This document shows, in pieces, positions 26,169 to 35,264 of a stretch of DNA of 64,000 nt (position 1 is the stretch's first letter; each line of letters starts with the position of its first letter). The position numbers were made by a program, and so were the translations under genes. The stretch comes from Acinetobacter shaoyimingii (lineage in GTDB: Bacteria > Pseudomonadota > Gammaproteobacteria > Pseudomonadales > Moraxellaceae): NCBI RefSeq assembly GCF_011578045.1, contig NZ_CP049801.1, positions 62,001-126,000 on the forward strand, read 5' to 3'. The notes under the pieces were generated by a model. It saw nothing but the letters and a program-made list of their open reading frames with translations. It had not been told where the DNA came from and searched no databases.

Positions 26169-27311
26169 ATGAACATGATCGTAAATTTTGCCAAAACCAG
26201 TAAGTCGAAAACATTAAGTCCTGAACAAATTGAAGCATTTGGTCGCCGTGTCGAAGAAATTCGCCGTGAAGTGATGGAAGATCTTGGTGAAAAGGATGCG
26301 AAATATATTTACAAGATTCGAAATTTTGTTCGCTATAGTGAAATTTCCTCACGAGCATTATTGATGTTTGGTGGTTGGTTGCCTCCTGTTTGGCTTGTAG
26401 GAACTGGCTTATTGGGGCTGTCTAAAATCGTCGAAAATATGGAACTTGGACACAATGTCATGCATGGTCAATTCGATTGGCTGAATGACCCAAGTTTAAA
26501 TGGTGCAAACTACGATTGGGATACCATTTCAACGGGAGATGATTGGAAACATACCCATAATTATGTGCATCATACTTATACCAATATCGTCGGCAAAGAC
26601 CATGATGTCGGTTATGGTTTGCTCCGTGTCAGTCCAGACCAAAAATGGGAACCACGGTTCTTGATGAATATCCCATTGGCGATTCAGTTGATGGTATTTT
26701 TTGAATGGTATGTGGGTGTACAAAATCTGCATTTGGAAGATGTGCTGGTGTATAAAACCAAAACTTGGAAACAAGTATGGAAAGATGCTGAGAAGTTTCG
26801 TAAAAAAGCCCGTCGTCAAGTGTTAAAGGACTATGTATTTTTTCCTTTAATTGCTGGTCCAAATGCTTTACCAGTATTTGCGGGTAATGTAGTGGCCAAT
26901 ATTATTCGTAATTTGTGGTCATCTGCAGTAATTTTTAATGGTCATTTCACAGAAGATGCAGAAACTTTTGAAGCGGACAATACGGAAAATGAAACGCGAG
27001 CTGAGTGGTATTTACGCCAAATTCGAGGTTCAAGTAATTTTACCGGTACAACAGGTTTGCATATTCTAAGTGGTAATTTGAGCCATCAAATTGAGCATCA
27101 TTTATTTCCAGATATGCCTGCCAATCGTTATGCAGAAGTTGCCCCGAAAATTAAAGCCTTGTGTGAGGAATATGGTATTCATTACAACGAAGCGAGTTTT
27201 ATGAAGCAATTTGGAACAGTTTGGGTGCGTTTAGCGAAATGCTCTTTGCCAAATAAGTGGACTGCGCGTATTGAACAGTCTGTGCAAAAAGTGAAGGGAA
27301 TTTTTGCATAA
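26169..27311 (+). CDS. desB: Membrane acyl-CoA (delta-9) fatty acid desaturase (DesB-like)
   Basis: A 380-residue membrane di-iron desaturase. The three histidine boxes are HNVMH (95-99), HTHNYVHH (128-135) and HQIEHH near 315, the usual ligands of the di-iron centre. Hydrophobic segments lie around 60-90 and 215-245. With the upstream reductase it introduces a double bond in saturated acyl chains, adjusting membrane fluidity without new synthesis. The gene order and operators make it the DesB equivalent; substrate (acyl-CoA versus phospholipid-bound acyl) is not shown by the sequence. A long hairpin terminator ends the operon. Confidence 0.92.
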   Translation: MNMIVNFAKTSKSKTLSPEQIEAFGRRVEEIRREVMEDLGEKDAKYIYKIRNFVRYSEISSRALLMFGGWLPPVWLVGTGLLGLSKIVENMELGHNVMHGQFDWLNDPSLNGANYDWDTISTGDDWKHTHNYVHHTYTNIVGKDHDVGYGLLRVSPDQKWEPRFLMNIPLAIQLMVFFEWYVGVQNLHLEDVLVYKTKTWKQVWKDAEKFRKKARRQVLKDYVFFPLIAGPNALPVFAGNVVANIIRNLWSSAVIFNGHFTEDAETFEADNTENETRAEWYLRQIRGSSNFTGTTGLHILSGNLSHQIEHHLFPDMPANRYAEVAPKIKALCEEYGIHYNEASFMKQFGTVWVRLAKCSLPNKWTARIEQSVQKVKGIFA

Positions 27312-27388
27312 ATATGGATGTGGAACTAATTTAGTTTTCTTATTGAAGTGAATGAAAACTTATCCCAATAAGTTTCTGTTTAAATAAG

Positions 27389-27424
27389 CGTAAAAGAGTC
27401 TAGAAATGTCTAGACTCTTTTACT
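27389..27424 (+). terminator. Strong hairpin after desB
   Basis: A perfect 15-bp stem (27390-27404 with 27409-27423) around AATG. The right arm ends in TCTTTTAC followed by a short T-run, so termination is likely; the symmetry may let it act both ways. Confidence 0.8.
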
Positions 27425-27504
27425 TTAAAGTATAACGATATTGTATATACAGTTGATGACGGGTGTTTTATTGCTATTACATAAGCATGAAATGTCAACA
27501 GAGC

Positions 27505-27702
27505 CTAGATAATTTTAAAAATCTTACCTGTCAATGTGCTTTGAAAAAGCATCTCAAAACTAGGTCGAATATCTTCGCCATCTACAGTGATGTGATTTAC
27601 ATTTGAACAAGATTGAGTGTTTGCAAAATTCACGTCCACTGTTGCATGAATGACGTGTTTAATTCCAAATTGGTCTTTAACATTAAGACTTTGTGTAAGC
27701 AT
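27505..27702 (-). CDS. Small conserved-looking protein, unknown
   Basis: A 65-residue protein (MLTQSLNVKDQFGIKH...) with no signal peptide, membrane segment or recognised motif; a pair of valine-rich strands and one cysteine are visible. An AGGGAT ribosome binding site sits about seven bases before the ATG. It follows a small unknown gene and a cold-shock gene on the same strand, so it may be co-transcribed with the former. Function unknown. The good ribosome site argues that it is real. Confidence 0.5.
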   Translation of the reverse strand: MLTQSLNVKDQFGIKHVIHATVDVNFANTQSCSNVNHITVDGEDIRPSFEMLFQSTLTGKIFKII

Positions 27703-27765
27703 GGTTATATCCCTAAAGTAAAAAAGTACATATGAATTGACATTTTTTAGGCAATTTCATTTTTA

Positions 27766-27993
27766 TCAAATAACTTTTTGATTTAATTTAAATAAATGAT
27801 TTAAAGAAGTGTAAAAAGTACGATTGTCTAAATTTAGTTGAACTTCGAGTCCTGAGGCAAGTAACACCTTTTTCCCTACCTCTACCGTTTTAAAGCCTTG
27901 GCGAGTTCTTTGCATTTTAGTTAGTGGGATCAAAGAAACGAGAATTTCAGTACCATTTTTTGATTTTGCAATTAAATCTTGTGTTTTTAACAA
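27766..27993 (-). CDS. Small unknown protein downstream of the cold-shock gene
   Basis: A 75-residue protein starting TTG at 27993 (read as M-L-K-T-Q-D-L), with AGGAT six bases upstream. An ATG at 28035 would extend it by 14 residues, but that codon lies inside the cold-shock gene terminator, so the shorter form is preferred. The sequence is basic and beta-like (KTVEVGKKVLLASGLEVQL); no family is recognised. Confidence 0.5.
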   Translation of the reverse strand: MLKTQDLIAKSKNGTEILVSLIPLTKMQRTRQGFKTVEVGKKVLLASGLEVQLNLDNRTFYTSLNHLFKLNQKVI

Positions 27994-28021
27994 GTTACAT
28001 CCTATTTCTATATTTTGAATG

Positions 28022-28048
28022 ATAAAAAAGCACATGATTGTGCTTTTC
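28022..28048 (-). terminator. Terminator of the cold-shock gene
   Basis: AAAAGCACA (28026-28034) pairs perfectly with TGTGCTTTT (28039-28047) around TGAT. The minus strand has a T-run after it. Confidence 0.8.
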
Positions 28049-28067
28049 TATAGATTTTTATTGTGAC

Positions 28068-28283
28068 TTATACAGCAATAATGTTGATAGCATTCGGACC
28101 TTTTTGACCCTGAGCAATACTGAATTCAACCATTTGGCCTTCCATCAGTGTTTTAAAGCCTGAGCTTGAAATTTCGCTAAAATGAGCAAAAACATCTGGA
28201 CCCGCTTCTTGTTGAATAAAACCAAAACCTTTAGTCTCGTTGAACCACTTTACAGTACCTTTAACAACATTTGAGTTTGACAT
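28068..28283 (-). CDS. Cold-shock protein (CspA family)
   Basis: A 71-residue single-stranded nucleic-acid-binding OB-fold protein. [13 protein letters not shown] contains RNP1 (KGFGFIQ), and DVFAHFS is RNP2. It acts as an RNA chaperone, typically inducible by cold or constitutive depending on the paralogue. The start at 28283 is chosen over the adjacent ATG at 28286 because AGGA then lies six bases upstream. A candidate promoter 165-190 bases upstream implies an unusually long 5' leader, as in cold-induced csp genes. Which paralogue it is (A, C, D or E) cannot be decided. Confidence 0.93.
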   Translation of the reverse strand: MSNSNVVKGTVKWFNETKGFGFIQQEAGPDVFAHFSEISSSGFKTLMEGQMVEFSIAQGQKGPNAINIIAV

Positions 28284-28446
28284 CATATATCCTAATAATT
28301 GTAATAATTTCAGCCACTAAATGGACTGTTTTTAACTTGAAAAACAATGAAGAATGAAACTTAAAATTTAAAAAACGAAGGATTATGACTAAAACTGCGA
28401 GACTTAAAGAGGGTTTAAGAAAACAAAACTTTTTCTAGTTGACCTG

Positions 28447-28474
28447 ATTGTAACTGAAAAAATAAAATAATCAA
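28447..28474 (-). promoter_or_regulatory. Candidate csp promoter
   Basis: Minus-strand TTGATT (28469-28474) and TACAAT (28447-28452), 16 bases apart. This would give a leader of roughly 155 nt to the csp ATG. Confidence 0.4.
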
Positions 28475-28677
28475 GTTTTCTTATATATATATTAAATTTA
28501 TTTATAAATAATAAGGTGAATATTCTCAAATTTAATTCCTATTTTTTCGTATAGAATTTTATTTTAAGGATTTTATTCAGCATGGATAGCATCGTATAGT
28601 TACATTGGTTGTACAACTTTATTTCTATCAGATTGTTCAAAAACACTGACTTGTAACAAAACCATATCCCTTGGATC

Positions 28678-28686
28678 TGCTATAAT
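28678..28686 (+). promoter_or_regulatory. Extended -10 promoter of rph
   Basis: TGC followed by TATAAT (28681-28686) is a consensus extended -10. No good -35 is seen. The rph ATG is 36 bases downstream. Confidence 0.6.
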
Positions 28687-28722
28687 CATTTGCAATATTT
28701 TTTATACCAGATAGGGCAAAAC

Positions 28723-29439
28723 ATGCGTATCGACCAACGAGCATTAGATCAATTACGTGAAGTCAAAATTACCCGCAACTACACACGTTATGCGGAAGGT
28801 TCAGTATTGGTTGAATTTGGTCATACAAAAGTGCTGTGTACTGCAAGTATCGACAACTCGGTGCCACGTTTTCTCAAAGGTAAAGGACAAGGTTGGGTAA
28901 CAGCTGAATACGGCATGCTTCCACGTTCAACGCATACACGCAGTGATCGTGAAGCAGCACGTGGTAAACAAAGTGGTCGTACTCAAGAAATTCAACGTCT
29001 GATTGGTCGTACCTTACGTGCCATGGTTGATCTTAAAAAGCTCGGTGAAAACACCATTACCATTGACTGTGATGTGATCCAAGCTGATGGCGGTACACGT
29101 ACAGCATCTATTACTGGTGCAGCTGTAGCACTCATTGATGCAATGAATGTTTTGCTTGAAACTAAAAAAATTAAACAAGATCCGCTTAAAGGTTTAGTTG
29201 CGGCAATTTCTGTCGGTATTTTCAATGACGAAGTGCTTTTAGACCTTTGTTATGAAGAAGATTCAAACTGCCAAACCGACTTAAACGTGGTGATGACACA
29301 AGCAGGTGAATTTATTGAAATTCAGGGTACTGCTGAAGAAAAACCATTTACCCGTGCTCAGTCGAATGCCATGTTAGAAATGGCAGAAAAAGGCATAAAA
29401 GAGCTAGTGAAGAAACAACAAGAAGTTTTAGGTTGGTAA
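28723..29439 (+). CDS. rph: Ribonuclease PH
   Basis: A 238-residue phosphate-dependent 3'-exoribonuclease that trims tRNA 3' ends. The N-terminus [12 protein letters not shown], the [15 protein letters not shown] strand, the R-rich [24 protein letters not shown] catalytic segment and [22 protein letters not shown] are the RNase PH signature. The ATG at 28723 starts at the family's normal N-terminus; an upstream start at 28690 is not needed. It has its own extended -10 promoter and is followed by a terminator at 29471-29500. The family normally forms hexameric rings. Confidence 0.97.
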   Translation: MRIDQRALDQLREVKITRNYTRYAEGSVLVEFGHTKVLCTASIDNSVPRFLKGKGQGWVTAEYGMLPRSTHTRSDREAARGKQSGRTQEIQRLIGRTLRAMVDLKKLGENTITIDCDVIQADGGTRTASITGAAVALIDAMNVLLETKKIKQDPLKGLVAAISVGIFNDEVLLDLCYEEDSNCQTDLNVVMTQAGEFIEIQGTAEEKPFTRAQSNAMLEMAEKGIKELVKKQQEVLGW

Positions 29440-29470
29440 TTTAATCTTTTTGATTAAACGCATTTAAACG

Positions 29471-29500
29471 AAAAAACGCATCTTTGGATGCGTTTTTTAT
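29471..29500 (+). terminator. Terminator after rph
   Basis: AAAAAACGCATC pairs with GATGCGTTTTTT around TTTG. Confidence 0.9.
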
Positions 29501-29591
29501 TGGCTACAGTTTCATAAAATTGCCATCAAAGCATCATTTTTCTGTCATCAGAGTTCGTTTGACTAATGGCAACACTCATAAGGACTGAATC

Positions 29592-29723
29592 ATGCGATCA
29601 CTTGTGCATATTTTATTGCTCAGTACGAGCTTGCTTTTAATGGCATGTAATGATGATGACGGTGAAAATAACAATACTGCTCAGCCACCAGCATCTAAAT
29701 GCAATATTCATTGTGCCCCATAA
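29592..29723 (+). CDS. Small lipoprotein upstream of phospholipase C
   Basis: A 43-residue protein with a classic lipoprotein signal: MRSLVHILLLST, then a hydrophobic core and lipobox LMAC with the lipidated cysteine at residue 19. The mature 25-residue peptide starts NDDDGENNN, is very acidic, and carries two further cysteines (37 and 41). AAGGA at 29579-29583 is well spaced. The stop lies 23 bases before the phospholipase C start, so the two are probably co-transcribed. The aspartate after the +2 Asn does not by itself fix inner or outer membrane retention. Function unknown; a link to the exported phospholipase is inferred from position only. Confidence 0.65.
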   Translation: MRSLVHILLLSTSLLLMACNDDDGENNNTAQPPASKCNIHCAP

Positions 29724-29746
29724 TAAAAATAAAGGATTTATTAAAG

Positions 29747-31927
29747 ATGAACCGTCGTGATTTTTTACTCAATACAACAAAAACGTTTTTTGGAACAGCA
29801 GCATTGGCTAGCTTCCCAGCCAGCATTCAAAAAGCGCTCGCAATTGATGCCAAAGTAGAAAAAGGCACGATTGAGGATGTAAAGTATGTGGTTATTTTGA
29901 CCCAAGAAAATCGTTCATTTGACAATTATTTTGGCACGCTCAAAGGTGTTCGAGGGTTTGGAGATCGTTTTACCATTCCATTATCAGATGGGCGGAAAAT
30001 TTGGGAACAGTATGATGCGAAGAAAAATAAAGTCTTACCTTATCATTTAGACAGTACATTAGGTAATGCTCAGCGTGTAAGTGGAACCCCGCACTCATGG
30101 ACGGATGGTCAATATGCATGGAACCATGGACGAATGGGAAATTGGGTGCAATTTAAACAACCTCAATCAATGGGATATTACAAAAAACAAGAAGTTGAAT
30201 TTCAATTCGCTTTAGCCAATGCTTTTACGCTCTGTGATGCTTACCACTGTGCAATGCATACAGGAACTAACTCAAATCGAATGTTCATTTGGACAGGTTC
30301 TAATGGTCCTAAAGCAGCAGGAGTTGCCAGTGTCGTAAATGATTTAGATGCAATAGGACCTTCGACGCAAGGGTATGAATGGACGACCTATCCAGAACGA
30401 TTACAACAAGCAGGTATCACGTGGAAGGTATACCAAAATCTACCAGATAATTTTACTGACAATCCTTTGGCTGGTTTTAAACAATATCGACTTGCCAATG
30501 AGCGCTCAGGTCAACCAGTAAAAAGTAGTGGTGAAAGTCCAGCCTATGATCCTAAGATTGATGCTTTAGAACCCTTATATAAGGGCATTGCCAATACGAT
30601 GCCTGATGGTGGTTTTTTAGGTACATTGAAAGAGGATATTGCCCAAGGTACATTGCCTCAAGTGAGTTGGTTGGTTGCACCTGCAACCTATAGTGAGCAT
30701 CCAGGACCGTCGAGTCCTATTCAAGGCGCTTGGTATATTCAAGAAGTTCTCAATGCTTTAACTGCAAATCCAGACGTATGGAGCCAGACGGTTTTATTGG
30801 TCAATTTTGATGAAAATGATGGTTTCTTTGATCATGTACCGTCACCAAGTGCACCTTCAAAAGACAGTAGTGGAAAAGTATATGGGAAATCGACTTTGTC
30901 GGATCAAGATATGTCTTATGAATATGCTACACATGCAAAAGCTTCTTTAGGACAACCAAATTTTACTGATCCAAAAGTCAGTAATGGGATTGGTGTATAT
31001 GGGCCAGGCATTCGTGTGCCCATGTATATTATTTCTCCTTGGAGCCGTGGAGGTTGGGTCAATTCACAGGTATTTGATCATTCATCAATTATTCAGTTTT
31101 TAGAAAAGCGCTTCGGAGTTGAAGAGCCAAATATTAGCCCTTATCGTCGAGCAGTGTGTGGTGATTTAATATCTGCTTTTGATTTCGCCAAACCGAATAA
31201 ACTTCCTTTAGATCCATTAGCAGGACAGCGTTCAAAATCAGAAGCAGATACAATCCGTTTAGCTCAATCGTTATTGCCACAAATCTCGCCACTGGAAAAT
31301 CGTCAATTTCCAGTACAGGAGCAGGGTATTAGGCCATCTCGTGCCTTACCTTATATTTTGCATACAAGTGCCAAAGTTCAACCATCCATGCAACAAGTAC
31401 AATTACTATTTTCTAATACGGGCACACAAGCTGCTGTTTTCCATGTTTATGACAAATTGAATTTAGAGGCGATCCCACGTCGTTATGTCATCGAAGCAGG
31501 TCAACAATTAGATGATGTGTGGGAGATGCAACAGGGGAAATACGATTTATGGGTACTAGGACCGAATGGATTTCATCGTGGTTTTGTAGGCAATCTCAAT
31601 CAAATGGATCAACAAGCATTACCTGAAATACGAGTATGTGTTGAAGATTGTGATGGAAAACTCTACTTGAAATTAAGGCATGACGGAAATCGTTCAGTTA
31701 AATTAAATATCAAAGCCAATGCATATTTGCCTAATCAGATTTGGACCATGGAGACATTGTCCAATGAAAAAGAGTTGATCTGGGATATGAACGAATTTGG
31801 TGGATGGTATGATTTTACAGTCAGTATTGAAAGTGATCGCAGTTATCAACGACGTTTCGCAGGTCGAATAGAAACAGGAAAAGATTCAATTTCTGATCCC
31901 TACATGGGATTTATCGAATCTAAATAA
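29747..31927 (+). CDS. plc: Tat-exported phosphocholine-specific phospholipase C
   Basis: A 726-residue enzyme of the PlcH/PlcN (AcpA-like) family that hydrolyses phosphatidylcholine or related choline lipids outside the cytoplasm. The N-terminus MNRRDFLLN is a twin-arginine (Tat) signal followed by a hydrophobic stretch ending near ALA. The catalytic domain opens with TQENRSFDNYFGTLKGVRGF; NFDENDGFFDHVPSP and VPMYIISPWSRGGWV are further landmarks, and C-terminal beta domains (DUF756 type, roughly 520-720) follow. The ATG at 29747 replaces an in-frame upstream codon at 29699. The short lipoprotein gene lies just before it. Hemolytic versus non-hemolytic activity cannot be told. Confidence 0.92.
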   Translation: MNRRDFLLNTTKTFFGTAALASFPASIQKALAIDAKVEKGTIEDVKYVVILTQENRSFDNYFGTLKGVRGFGDRFTIPLSDGRKIWEQYDAKKNKVLPYHLDSTLGNAQRVSGTPHSWTDGQYAWNHGRMGNWVQFKQPQSMGYYKKQEVEFQFALANAFTLCDAYHCAMHTGTNSNRMFIWTGSNGPKAAGVASVVNDLDAIGPSTQGYEWTTYPERLQQAGITWKVYQNLPDNFTDNPLAGFKQYRLANERSGQPVKSSGESPAYDPKIDALEPLYKGIANTMPDGGFLGTLKEDIAQGTLPQVSWLVAPATYSEHPGPSSPIQGAWYIQEVLNALTANPDVWSQTVLLVNFDENDGFFDHVPSPSAPSKDSSGKVYGKSTLSDQDMSYEYATHAKASLGQPNFTDPKVSNGIGVYGPGIRVPMYIISPWSRGGWVNSQVFDHSSIIQFLEKRFGVEEPNISPYRRAVCGDLISAFDFAKPNKLPLDPLAGQRSKSEADTIRLAQSLLPQISPLENRQFPVQEQGIRPSRALPYILHTSAKVQPSMQQVQLLFSNTGTQAAVFHVYDKLNLEAIPRRYVIEAGQQLDDVWEMQQGKYDLWVLGPNGFHRGFVGNLNQMDQQALPEIRVCVEDCDGKLYLKLRHDGNRSVKLNIKANAYLPNQIWTMETLSNEKELIWDMNEFGGWYDFTVSIESDRSYQRRFAGRIETGKDSISDPYMGFIESK

Positions 31928-31931
31928 AACA

Positions 31932-31960
31932 CAAAGCAGATTTTGATCTGCTTTTTTTCC
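31932..31960. terminator. Bidirectional terminator, plc / LTA-synthase-like gene
   Basis: AGCAGA (31935-31940) and TCTGCT (31947-31952) around TTTTGA, flanked by A- and T-runs on both sides. It serves two convergent genes. Confidence 0.8.
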
Positions 31961-31977
31961 TTATTTTCAAATGGGAA

Positions 31978-33864
31978 TTAAGCCATTGGCTTAGCTTTTA
32001 AAAGTTCATAGCTAAAGTTCTTACCATTTAAGATATCAATATTAAGCTGCTTATAAGACTCAAGAATGCTATTTGACTTCGAGTCACATTTTGGATTTGT
32101 TTCAATACCTGTTTTATGAATTTTTTTGTAGCACTGACTCAAGTCGGACATGAACTGATAATAAGGGGATAAGGGTAATTTCGCAGCTTTAAGCGTATCC
32201 ACTGCAAGGAAATGCGCAGTCGTATCCTTCGTCTTAAACTGTTTACGATCAATATCAAAATTACTCCAGACGGCCAGTGGTGTTTGATAAAACTTCACAT
32301 CATTTTTAGTCGACTTTTGTTCAGCATTGGCATAGAAATGATAGTCATCAAACACATCTCCTAGATTTGGCAAATGGTCACCAAAGAAAATGATCATGGT
32401 TGGACGTTCAATGTGTTTGGCATCTTCAATGAGTTTTTTAAAGTGCTGATCGGCACGCTGCAAACCAGAAAGATAAGTATTTAAACGACGTTTATTTAGA
32501 TCACTCAGACCGTCTTTTGTGATATTGAAATTGTTTTTACCGAAACGGTCATCGTTATAGTTGAAATGATTTTCTACCGTAATGGCATAAATAAACTGAG
32601 CTTGGTCTTTTGATTTTTGCAATTGAGCGACGATGTTCTGATAAAGCAAGTCATCGGTTGCCCAACCTGCGGTATTGGTAAATTTCTTTCGCTCGCTGGC
32701 ACTGACCATATTTTCAATCGAAGTAAAACGATTGAACCCAAAATTTTGATATACCGTATTACGGTTATAGAAAAACTTACCATTGTTGTGCATGGCAGTC
32801 GTGTCATAACCTAGATCATTCATATAACTTGCGAGCGAATAGGTCGGACGTTTCAGTTTCGCCACATAAGCCAATTCATCATGATTTAAAAATACATTTA
32901 AACCTGTTAACACTTCAAACTCGACATTGGCTGTCCCGCCACCAAAGGTTGGCGATAGCATATGACCAACCTTGTATTTATCAATGGTTGGAGTGATGTT
33001 TTTGGGAATACTTTTATCTAGTTTTGATGCATCCCAATGTGCTTCGCTCATGACAAAGACAATATTCGGCAATTGTGATGTATCAGGCTCAGTCGATTTT
33101 TGTGATTGCTTCGATACATCCGCTTTTGCCACAGATTCTGGTGATTTTGGCAATAAAATCTTCTGAATTTGATCTTCAGGAATGACCTGTGTCTGAAACA
33201 CTTTCTGATTAATGCTATCCAGAGATTTCGACACGAAAAATGTAGTAATTCCACTATTTCGTATAATTAAACTGTCGCCAATCCAATCTCCCCGCGTATT
33301 AGGCAAAGCTTGAGTTAAGGTACAGGTGCCTGATTTACTTGCTCCTGAACAATATTTCTGGAAGTTATTACTAAAATTGGCAGCAACAAAAAAGCCAAAA
33401 AAGGTGATGGTAATGAGTGCATTAGATGCAATCAGAGTATTAGGCTCTTTGGCTTCTTTACGGTAAATAAAAATCGCAAAAACCAGAAAAAGCGCGAGAC
33501 CAACTAAAGCTGCTATTTTTAAAAACCACGGTGCTGCAATGAGTGTTTCTTTGACCAGTAAAAAATCACTGGGAACTAAACTAGCCGATAAATATTGTTC
33601 TTTTTTGATATTAATAAAATTGAGTGCAAAAAACAGAAATTGACTAAAAAATAGCGTGACCCATGTTTTTCTGAGCATTAAATAGATCAATGAAATCAAT
33701 GCATAATTGACCAGCACTGCAAACCCGTACTTATACAATCGAGTCATCATATAAGCATGAGGAAGCTTGAAGAAATTCGTTATGTTTTCTTGATAGAGAA
33801 AAAAAATGAACATCGATAAAAGCGCGACAAAAAAGAATAATGCCTGCTGTTTGGTTGTATGCAT
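31978..33864 (-). CDS. LTA-synthase-like membrane sulfatase
   Basis: A 628-residue protein with about five N-terminal transmembrane helices, then a large extracytoplasmic alkaline-phosphatase/sulfatase domain. The catalytic threonine lies in FGGGTANVEFEVLTG, the same context as LtaS; NIVFVMSEAHWDASK and MIIFFGDHLPNLG carry metal ligands. LtaS-type enzymes move phosphoglycerol, and relatives move phosphoethanolamine, onto periplasmic glycans or lipids; which one acts here is not shown. Two cysteines in the linker (YCSGASKSGTC) and two near the C-terminus could form disulfides. The start at 33864 (MHTTKQQ) is preferred to the GTG at 33882. Gram-negative members are not classical teichoic acid makers. 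Confidence 0.8.
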   Translation of the reverse strand: MHTTKQQALFFFVALLSMFIFFLYQENITNFFKLPHAYMMTRLYKYGFAVLVNYALISLIYLMLRKTWVTLFFSQFLFFALNFINIKKEQYLSASLVPSDFLLVKETLIAAPWFLKIAALVGLALFLVFAIFIYRKEAKEPNTLIASNALITITFFGFFVAANFSNNFQKYCSGASKSGTCTLTQALPNTRGDWIGDSLIIRNSGITTFFVSKSLDSINQKVFQTQVIPEDQIQKILLPKSPESVAKADVSKQSQKSTEPDTSQLPNIVFVMSEAHWDASKLDKSIPKNITPTIDKYKVGHMLSPTFGGGTANVEFEVLTGLNVFLNHDELAYVAKLKRPTYSLASYMNDLGYDTTAMHNNGKFFYNRNTVYQNFGFNRFTSIENMVSASERKKFTNTAGWATDDLLYQNIVAQLQKSKDQAQFIYAITVENHFNYNDDRFGKNNFNITKDGLSDLNKRRLNTYLSGLQRADQHFKKLIEDAKHIERPTMIIFFGDHLPNLGDVFDDYHFYANAEQKSTKNDVKFYQTPLAVWSNFDIDRKQFKTKDTTAHFLAVDTLKAAKLPLSPYYQFMSDLSQCYKKIHKTGIETNPKCDSKSNSILESYKQLNIDILNGKNFSYELLKAKPMA

Positions 33865-34090
33865 TTTATCCAAGAAGATCACGAAGGGGTGAATAATTAT
33901 AGACCTATCATATTTTTAATCAATGTTGGGGATGAAAAGGATGTGAGTGTTGGAGTATAAAAAATAAGCAAAATTGTTTTTTATGTAAATGTATTTTACT
34001 GAAAAAATGAATCGTTACGGGACGTATAAGTAAATGCTCACTCGTACGCCCATGCAGATTTTCGAAATTGTATTTCAGCAAAAGGTAAAA

Positions 34091-34939
34091 TTAAGCAGGG
34101 TTAAAGCGCATTGATAAATCAATTGCTTTCACATCTTTGGTCAAGACACCCATAGAAATATAGTCTACGCCCGTAGTTGCAACTTCACGTAAATTTTCAA
34201 TGGTGATATTGCCAGAAGCTTCGAGTTTACAACGACCAGCGACATGATTAACTGCATCAATCATTTGCTGTTGGCTAAAATTGTCCAGCATGACAATATC
34301 TGCTTTGGCATCAATGGCTTGGTTGAGTTCATCCCAAGTTTCCACTTCCACTTCAACGGGTTTATTGGGCGCAATCTGATGTGCCTGAGCAATGGCTTGT
34401 ACAATGCCACCTGCAGCCATAATATGATTTTCTTTAATTAAAAATGCATCAAATAAACCCAAGCGATGGTTTTTACCACCACCTACAGCCACGGCATATT
34501 TTTGAGCAATACGTAGACCAGGCAGTGTCTTACGGGTATCTAAAAGCGCAGTATTGAGACCCTCGAGTTGTTTGACATACTCGGCCGTTTTGGTGGCTAC
34601 TGCAGATAGCGTTTGAATAAAGTTTAAGGCTGGACGTTCCACCGTTAAAAGGCTACGCGCTGAACCTTTAAGTTTTAAAAAAGCATTATTGGCTTTTACT
34701 CGATCACCATCTTGGAATAACCATTCCACTTCAACTGAAGCATCAAAAGTTTGAATGAGAGCATTGACCCAAGGTTGACCTGCAAGCACCATATCTTCAC
34801 GTGTAATAATGGTCGCCGTCGCTTGTTCATCTTCAGGTGTCAGCATTGCAGTAATGTCACCATCACCAATGTCTTCACTTAAGGCGTGTTGGATATTGAT
34901 TTGAATTGCGTGTTCAAGTAAAGATTGGGGTATGCTCAT
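34091..34939 (-). CDS. nadC: Nicotinate-nucleotide pyrophosphorylase (carboxylating)
   Basis: A 282-residue quinolinate phosphoribosyltransferase, the third step of de novo NAD synthesis, yielding nicotinate mononucleotide and CO2. Landmarks are EDIGDGDIT near the N-terminus, TVERPALNFIQTLSAVAT, LLDTRKTLPGLRIAQKYAV, GGGKNHRLGLFDAFLIKENH and the C-terminal DYISMGVLTKDVKAIDLSMRF. The second of two adjacent ATGs (34939) gives better ribosome-site spacing. It is divergent from ampD across about 325 bases. Confidence 0.97.
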   Translation of the reverse strand: MSIPQSLLEHAIQINIQHALSEDIGDGDITAMLTPEDEQATATIITREDMVLAGQPWVNALIQTFDASVEVEWLFQDGDRVKANNAFLKLKGSARSLLTVERPALNFIQTLSAVATKTAEYVKQLEGLNTALLDTRKTLPGLRIAQKYAVAVGGGKNHRLGLFDAFLIKENHIMAAGGIVQAIAQAHQIAPNKPVEVEVETWDELNQAIDAKADIVMLDNFSQQQMIDAVNHVAGRCKLEASGNITIENLREVATTGVDYISMGVLTKDVKAIDLSMRFNPA

Positions 34940-35264
34940 CATTTCCCTACGGTTAATACCTAAAATTTAGGCGTTATCTTAACATTAGCCTCTTCAAAAA
35001 TAATGTATTTTTATTTGCGATGAGAGCAGTTGCTTTGTAAATCAAAAATACATGATTCTGTCATTATGATTTTCTTTTCTCTTTCAATCTACTTGCGCCG
35101 ATTTTATTCACTTATTCATCACGACGTTGATTCATATTTGAGGAGGAAAGGTCAAAATATAAAGCGATCATTCCATATTTTGTGATGTGCTGAAGATCTG
35201 GTAGTTGTAGATTTACTCGAACAAAACCATAATAAGCAAAATGCTGAATCTTAAAGGAGCTTAC
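34940..35264. other. Divergent intergenic region, nadC / ampD
   Basis: About 325 bases with no gene seen. It should carry both promoters; no convincing consensus or operator was found. Confidence 0.5.

Larger units (their letters stand above)
28284..28722. other. Divergent intergenic region, csp / rph
   Basis: About 440 bases, AT-rich, with no gene. It holds the csp leader and candidate promoter on the minus side and an extended -10 for rph on the plus side. Confidence 0.7.

Noticed and set aside
28033..28035. ATG at 28035 as start of the small gene after csp
   Set aside because: It lies inside the perfect terminator hairpin of csp, while a TTG at 27993 has a well-placed AGGAT.
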